From positions 62,001 to 126,000 of the forward strand of contig NZ_KB908291.1 of the NCBI RefSeq assembly GCF_000382425.1: 64,000 nucleotides of DNA. Reading direction: 5' to 3'. This stretch comes from Empedobacter brevis NBRC 14943 = ATCC 43319. Its GTDB lineage: Bacteria > Bacteroidota > Bacteroidia > Flavobacteriales > Weeksellaceae. Made by a program: the position numbers and the translations under genes. This document shows, in pieces, positions 60,485 to 64,000 of the stretch. Below the pieces are notes generated by a model. It was not told where the DNA came from and did no database searches. It worked only from the letters and a program-made list of their open reading frames with translations. Each line of letters opens with the position of its first letter. Positions within the stretch are counted from its first letter, which is position 1.

Positions 60485-61204
60485 ATGAAATACTTGATTG
60501 TTTTTGTATTACTTACTGTACAGTTGTTTGCTCAAAAAGGAGTAGAAATAGAATATGAAGAAATATCTATTCCAAAAATTTTTGATCAGAATGGGAAAGA
60601 AGAAAAATTGTCTACTGAACTATTGGAAGCTTTTTCTGTACCTAAACTCTATCTTTTACAAATAAAAAACCATGTAAGTGTTTTTACTAAAATAGAAAAG
60701 ATCAATAACTCCCAAAATGGGAGTTCAGTTCAGTTTTTTGGAGTTTTGCCTTATAACTCTCTTATCGATTTTAATCAGAATCAATTTAAACAAGAATGGT
60801 TAATTGAGACCAAGAAATATATTGTTGTAGATTCTGTTTCAACAAACAAAGAATATCAATTGACAAGAGAAAAATCCACTTATCTTGGTTTTAATGTAAA
60901 GCAAGCTGTTATCAAAGAAGGTGATTATACAACATATATTTGGTACGCGAGTGATTTGCCTAATCGATTTGGCCCCAGAGATTTTATTAATTTACCGGGA
61001 TTAGTATTAAAAGTAGAATCATTTCTAAACGACGATCCAGTTCCTCGTTATTCATTGAAAGCCAAATCTATTCATGAAAAGGATAAAATGATCCTTCATC
61101 AACTGTTTAAAGCAAAAGAAATTTCGAAAAAGGATTTTGAGAAATTAAAAGCAGAGTATGATAAAAAAATGTTGAATGAACACCAAGGCGTAGATAAGGA
61201 CTAA
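60485..61204 (+). CDS. GLPGLI-family exported protein 1
   Basis: The 239-residue protein has a short signal peptide (MKYLIVFVLLTVQLFAQ) and the family's central stretch YLGFNVKQAVIKEGDYTTYIWYASD followed by GPRDFINLPGLVLKVES, which is a variant of the GLPGLI motif. The function of this Bacteroidota family is unknown. It precedes a second, similar gene by 26 bases. A 20-bp inverted repeat ends at its start codon. Confidence 0.86.
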   Translation: MKYLIVFVLLTVQLFAQKGVEIEYEEISIPKIFDQNGKEEKLSTELLEAFSVPKLYLLQIKNHVSVFTKIEKINNSQNGSSVQFFGVLPYNSLIDFNQNQFKQEWLIETKKYIVVDSVSTNKEYQLTREKSTYLGFNVKQAVIKEGDYTTYIWYASDLPNRFGPRDFINLPGLVLKVESFLNDDPVPRYSLKAKSIHEKDKMILHQLFKAKEISKKDFEKLKAEYDKKMLNEHQGVDKD

Positions 61205-61230
61205 TACTAATACATTATAAAAAATTAATC

Positions 61231-61980
61231 ATGAGGAAATTATTATTGACATTTTTATTCTCGGGTACCATCTTGTCTGCTCAGGAAAAATTTGCAGTGG
61301 AGTATCGACAACAAAATGAAGCCAATCCCGAGAAAGTGAGAGAATTTGAAATAGAAATGAAACAAAAGGGCAGCGGGGGTTCGTTTAAAATAGGAGGGAA
61401 AGATCTTTTTTATCAATTAGATTATGCGAATGGAATTTCTGTCTTTTCAAAAATTGAAACAATTAATAATGATCAGTCCTTGAGTGCTGGTAACTCCTCT
61501 TTTGCGATTCATATGGGAGGTGAGCATAAAGAGTTGATAGGTAATCAATTGACGGAAAGCTTTAGCCAAGACGTCATATTAGATGGAGAAAATTATCGTG
61601 TGAACTATCCTTTTAAAAATTATGAATGGAAGGTGACGACTGAAGAAGCAACAATTCTGGGTTATAAAGTAATCAAAGCCATAGCAGAAAAAGAAGGAAT
61701 TACGGCTTGGTTTGCTCCTGAAATAAAAGTGAATATAGGACCTAATCAAATCAATGGACTGCCTGGTTTGATATTGAAATCTGAAACTCAATTAAAGAAT
61801 AAATTTGAAACGAAGATCACGATGCTGGCAGAAAAAATAAATCTTGCTCCTAAAAAAGCTGCTAAATTGAAGAAAAGTAAAGGGAAAGATATAACAAGTG
61901 AGGAATTCAAAAAACTTCAAGAAGAATCAAAAGAAAAGTTTAAAAATAGTTTTTCTATCGGGGTGGATAAAAATAAATAG
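61231..61980 (+). CDS. GLPGLI-family exported protein 2
   Basis: The 249-residue protein has a signal peptide (RKLLLTFLFSGTILSAQ), VEYRQQNEANPEKVREFEIEMK, ILGYKVIKAIAEKEGITAWFAPE, and the motif GPNQINGLPGLILKSE in full. It is the tandem partner of the preceding gene. Both end in lysine-rich helical segments. Function unknown; possible roles in envelope or sorting are speculation. Confidence 0.88.
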   Translation: MRKLLLTFLFSGTILSAQEKFAVEYRQQNEANPEKVREFEIEMKQKGSGGSFKIGGKDLFYQLDYANGISVFSKIETINNDQSLSAGNSSFAIHMGGEHKELIGNQLTESFSQDVILDGENYRVNYPFKNYEWKVTTEEATILGYKVIKAIAEKEGITAWFAPEIKVNIGPNQINGLPGLILKSETQLKNKFETKITMLAEKINLAPKKAAKLKKSKGKDITSEEFKKLQEESKEKFKNSFSIGVDKNK

Positions 61981-62012
61981 CAGATTCAATTGCTGATAAA
62001 TGTTAATACAAA

Positions 62013-62038
62013 AAAAGGATTTCAATTGAAATCCTTTT
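62013..62038. terminator. Bidirectional terminator after the GLPGLI pair
   Basis: AAAAGGATTTCA and TGAAATCCTTTT form a perfect palindrome (centre AT), with A and T runs on both sides, between convergent genes. Confidence 0.82.
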
Positions 62039-62062
62039 CTTCTATACGAACTAATTGATAAT

Positions 62063-62314
62063 TTATTTATCTATGGAACCCATTACGCGTTGCATAAAAG
62101 TATTGGCAGCCGTACGTTCATCCAGTCCTTCTTCTTCCATCATTTGCTTCATCTCAATTGCTCCGCAAATGTTAGAAATCATTTCTCCGATGACTTCTTG
62201 TTCCGGTTCTTTTACAGCTGGAGAATCTGCATAAACTTCCAAAACTTCTAAAGCTGTTTCCATTGCTTCAACAGAAACATTTTTTGCTAAATTCTTAAAT
62301 ACCGGCAGTTTCAT
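62063..62314 (-). CDS. DUF6952-family small protein
   Basis: The 83-residue protein (MKLPVFKNLAKNVSVEAMETALEVLEVY..., ending TFMQRVMGSIDK) is a conserved small protein of Flavobacteriia that regularly accompanies a thioredoxin gene. It is helical and acidic; function unknown. Its start overlaps the end of the thioredoxin gene by 20 bases, implying coupled translation. Confidence 0.8.
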   Translation of the reverse strand: MKLPVFKNLAKNVSVEAMETALEVLEVYADSPAVKEPEQEVIGEMISNICGAIEMKQMMEEEGLDERTAANTFMQRVMGSIDK

Positions 62315-62612
62315 TGATCAATTCTTTTACGGCATCAATTTTAGATGCAGTTACTTGTCCTACATTAACTCCTCCTTTGAAAACTGCGAAAGTTGGTAAA
62401 TTTGGCACTTCAGCCAATTTTCTTGATTCAACTAATTTTTCAGCATCAACGTACAAAAATTCTGCTTGCCCTTCGTATTCGGCTGCTAATTTTTTGAATT
62501 TAGGTTTTACTAAACGGCAGTTTCCACACCATCCTGCTCCGTATTGTACAATTACTATATTGTTATCAGCCACTACTTGTGCTAAGTTGTCTTGTTCTAA
62601 TTCTGCAAACAT
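62295..62612 (-). CDS. Thioredoxin-family protein
   Basis: The 105-residue protein has a thioredoxin fold with active site WCGNC (near 28), VQYGAGWCGNCRLVKPKFKK, DAEKLVESRKL, and the cis-proline in VPNLPTFAVFKGG. The middle Gly-Asn differs from the usual WCGPC. It lacks a signal peptide, so it is cytoplasmic and may reduce the peroxiredoxin encoded upstream. Confidence 0.9.
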   Translation of the reverse strand: MFAELEQDNLAQVVADNNIVIVQYGAGWCGNCRLVKPKFKKLAAEYEGQAEFLYVDAEKLVESRKLAEVPNLPTFAVFKGGVNVGQVTASKIDAVKELINETAGI

Positions 62613-62651
62613 TTTCTTTACTTTTTAAGCGTTAAAAATTGAATATAAAAA

Positions 62652-62735
62652 AGGCTGTCTAAGTTATGAGCTTAGTGATTTTTTAGTGAAAATGAATCCT
62701 TTTAAAAATCTCCTGTCAATAGTATTAGACAGCCT
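62652..62735 (-). terminator. Long-loop terminator between peroxiredoxin and thioredoxin genes
   Basis: AGGCTGTCTAA and TTAGACAGCCT form an 11-bp stem around 62 bases, followed on the minus strand by a T run. The long loop may fold further; it separates the peroxiredoxin message from the thioredoxin genes. Confidence 0.65.
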
Positions 62736-62773
62736 CTTCGTGAATTTTGGAAATAAAAATTTCCAATTGTATT

Positions 62774-63400
62774 TTAGTGAGAAGCTAAGTAAGAAGCTAC
62801 ACCATCTTTTGTAGCGTTCATTGCATCTTTTCCTTCTTCCCAGTTTGCTGGACAAACTTCACCGTATTTTTCTACGTGTAAGATTGCATCTAATAAACGT
62901 ACATATTCATCGATGTTACGACCTAATGGTAAATCGTTAATTGTTTCGTGACGAACAACACCATTTTTGTCGATAATGAAAGTACCACGGTATGCAACTG
63001 GAGCTCCTTCAAATTTTAAAGAATCATTTTCCTCGTTGTAGACATATTCACCTGCTAATACACCATAATCCATAGCGATAGTTTTAGCAAAATCTGCAAC
63101 GATTGGGTAAGTAACTCCTTCGATACCTCCGTTATCTTTTGCAGTGTTTAACCATGCTAAGTGCGTTTCTTCTGAATCTACAGAAGCAGCAATTACAATC
63201 GCATCTCTTTTTTCGAATTCAGCTAATTTAGCTTGGAAAGCGTGTAATTCCGTTGGGCATACAAAAGTAAAATCTTTTGGGTAGAAAAATAAAACGATGT
63301 TTTTTTCTCCGATTGGCATTGAAAAGTTTTCTACAATTTCATCTCCATCAATTACTGCTGGCGCTGTAAATAAAGGTGCTTTTTTTCCTACTAATGACAT
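62774..63400 (-). CDS. Typical 2-Cys peroxiredoxin (AhpC/Prx1 type)
   Basis: Peroxiredoxins reduce hydrogen peroxide and organic peroxides. The 208-residue protein shows the peroxidatic cysteine in YPKDFTFVCPTELHAFQ, the resolving cysteine in YGEVCPANWEEG, and the GVLAGEY segment of the AhpC/Prx1 branch. Reductant is probably the thioredoxin downstream. A promoter with TTG and TAAATTTG lies about 80 bases upstream. Confidence 0.95.
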   Translation of the reverse strand: MSLVGKKAPLFTAPAVIDGDEIVENFSMPIGEKNIVLFFYPKDFTFVCPTELHAFQAKLAEFEKRDAIVIAASVDSEETHLAWLNTAKDNGGIEGVTYPIVADFAKTIAMDYGVLAGEYVYNEENDSLKFEGAPVAYRGTFIIDKNGVVRHETINDLPLGRNIDEYVRLLDAILHVEKYGEVCPANWEEGKDAMNATKDGVASYLASH

Positions 63401-64000
63401 AATTTTAATTTTTATATTTTGTTATTTTAATATTAACTAATTTGATAAATAAGCCAGTTTTTAGCTCTTTTACTGATGCAAATTTAGAGTGATATTTTAA
63501 ACAGACAATAGATTTTTAATTTCAATTATAGATTAAACTATAAATATTTTTTATGACTTATGACGAGCAAAAATGAATAAACCAGGATTCTTCTGATAAT
63601 CAATGTTATTAAACAATTTTACTATATCATACGCTAATCTACAACGTTTTTATACTATAAAGAATGACATTGCTTATGTTGATGATGATTTAAAATGATT
63701 TAAATCTTGTCTCTGTATTAATAGAATTGAAATATGTTAAGATATTTATTTGTATTAGTTCTATTTGTTGGAGTAACAGATGCAACAATTTTTATTTCTA
63801 TTAAATGAAAAATCTTATACTGTAAAAATAGAATTGCCTGATCAGTCAAAAAAAAGTGATAAAAATGAGGATTGCAAAGAAAGGAATAAATGAAATGAGG
63901 TGTATTCTTAAGCAGTGTAAAAAGATTAATAAAAACTATTAATTTATTGGAAATACGCCAAAATCTTATCTTTAACACTGTATTGTTTTAATTGTTGTTT
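63401..64000. other. Right-end intergenic region
   Basis: Contains the peroxiredoxin promoter (63479-63508). The remaining 490 bases have AT-rich sequence without a convincing gene, hairpin terminator or RNA signal. Confidence 0.5.
63479..63508 (-). promoter_or_regulatory. Peroxiredoxin promoter
   Basis: TTG (63508-63506), 19 bp, TAAATTTG (63486-63479): a full match to the Bacteroidota -33/-7 promoter pattern, about 80 bases before the ATG at 63400. Confidence 0.6.

Noticed and set aside
62664-62855. Small basic frame antisense region inside the peroxiredoxin 3' end
   Set aside because: It overlaps the peroxiredoxin coding region and terminator in another frame and has no features of a protein.
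63718-63978. 86-codon frame on the minus strand
   Set aside because: Low-complexity, Phe/Ile/Asn-rich translation as expected of AT-rich noncoding DNA; no promoter or conserved motif.
1-64000. CRISPR arrays, tRNA or rRNA genes, insertion sequences
   Set aside because: I saw no regularly spaced repeats, no cloverleaf-like sequence, no rRNA stretches and no transposase frame; a tool search could still find a divergent tRNA.

Overview
The window is ordinary-chromosome DNA from a low-GC member of the Bacteroidota, class Flavobacteriia. A Weeksellaceae-type bacterium near Empedobacter, Chryseobacterium or Elizabethkingia is my best guess, but the species is not proven. Supporting signs are the fused LpxC-FabZ gene, several type IX secretion (T9SS) C-terminal signals, GLPGLI proteins, a PNGase F-like enzyme, HmuY proteins, an oleate hydratase, and promoters of the Bacteroidota type (TANNTTTG at -7, sometimes with TTG about 20 bp upstream). 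No rRNA, tRNA, CRISPR array, transposase or integrase was recognised.

Layout. 1-4230: end of an HD-domain gene, then lpxD, lpxC-fabZ, lpxA and efp (lipid A synthesis and EF-P), closed by a strong terminator. 4.4-16.4 kb: mostly housekeeping genes (a secreted protein, a SanA-like protein, menD, fabG, two paralogous small lipoproteins, metK behind a SAM-II-like riboswitch, an Lrp regulator, msrA, a DEAD-box-type helicase, argS, an outer-membrane barrel). 16.8-28 kb: an accessory stretch of small stress and transport units, each with its own regulator: methyltransferase, TIKI/TraB-like protein, AraC plus Bcr/CflA exporter, AraC-SDR-VOC, a ClbS-like protein, and AraC divergent from a MATE exporter. 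28.1-31.1 kb: oleate hydratase with an AraC regulator upstream.

31.5-36.6 kb holds the most unusual unit: three tandem phage-tail-collar (Mdp-like) genes, a Tat-exported 5'-nucleotidase-fold protein whose catalytic motifs are eroded, a 725-residue secreted protein with a T9SS-like end, and an 86-residue protein with a C-terminal membrane segment. No other phage genes accompany it, so it looks like a secretion or surface-display system rather than a prophage remnant.

37.0-45.9 kb is a complete heme-uptake locus: TonB receptor, HmuY lipoprotein and a T9SS HmuY-like protein on the + strand; HmuT, HmuU and a single reading frame that joins HmuV (ATPase) to HmuS (heme handling) on the - strand. 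The join falls at a run of seven A; removing one A would restore two genes overlapping as ATGA. A 19-bp box of the form ATTTAGA-N5-TCTAAAT occurs beside both heme promoters and beside the AraC/MATE promoter, suggesting one shared (Fur-like) regulator.

46-64 kb: metallophosphoesterase, a PCMD lipoprotein with an outer-membrane partner, a secreted amidohydrolase, a NimT-type exporter divergent from an AraC regulator, a lipase-like hydrolase, a PNGase F-II-like enzyme with a GLPGLI-like N-terminus, a lysine-degradation island (glutaryl-CoA dehydrogenase, aminoadipate-semialdehyde dehydrogenase, lysine 6-transaminase), a HAD phosphatase, two GLPGLI proteins, and a peroxiredoxin-thioredoxin-DUF6952 antioxidant unit. 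The last 490 bases hold no gene I can support.
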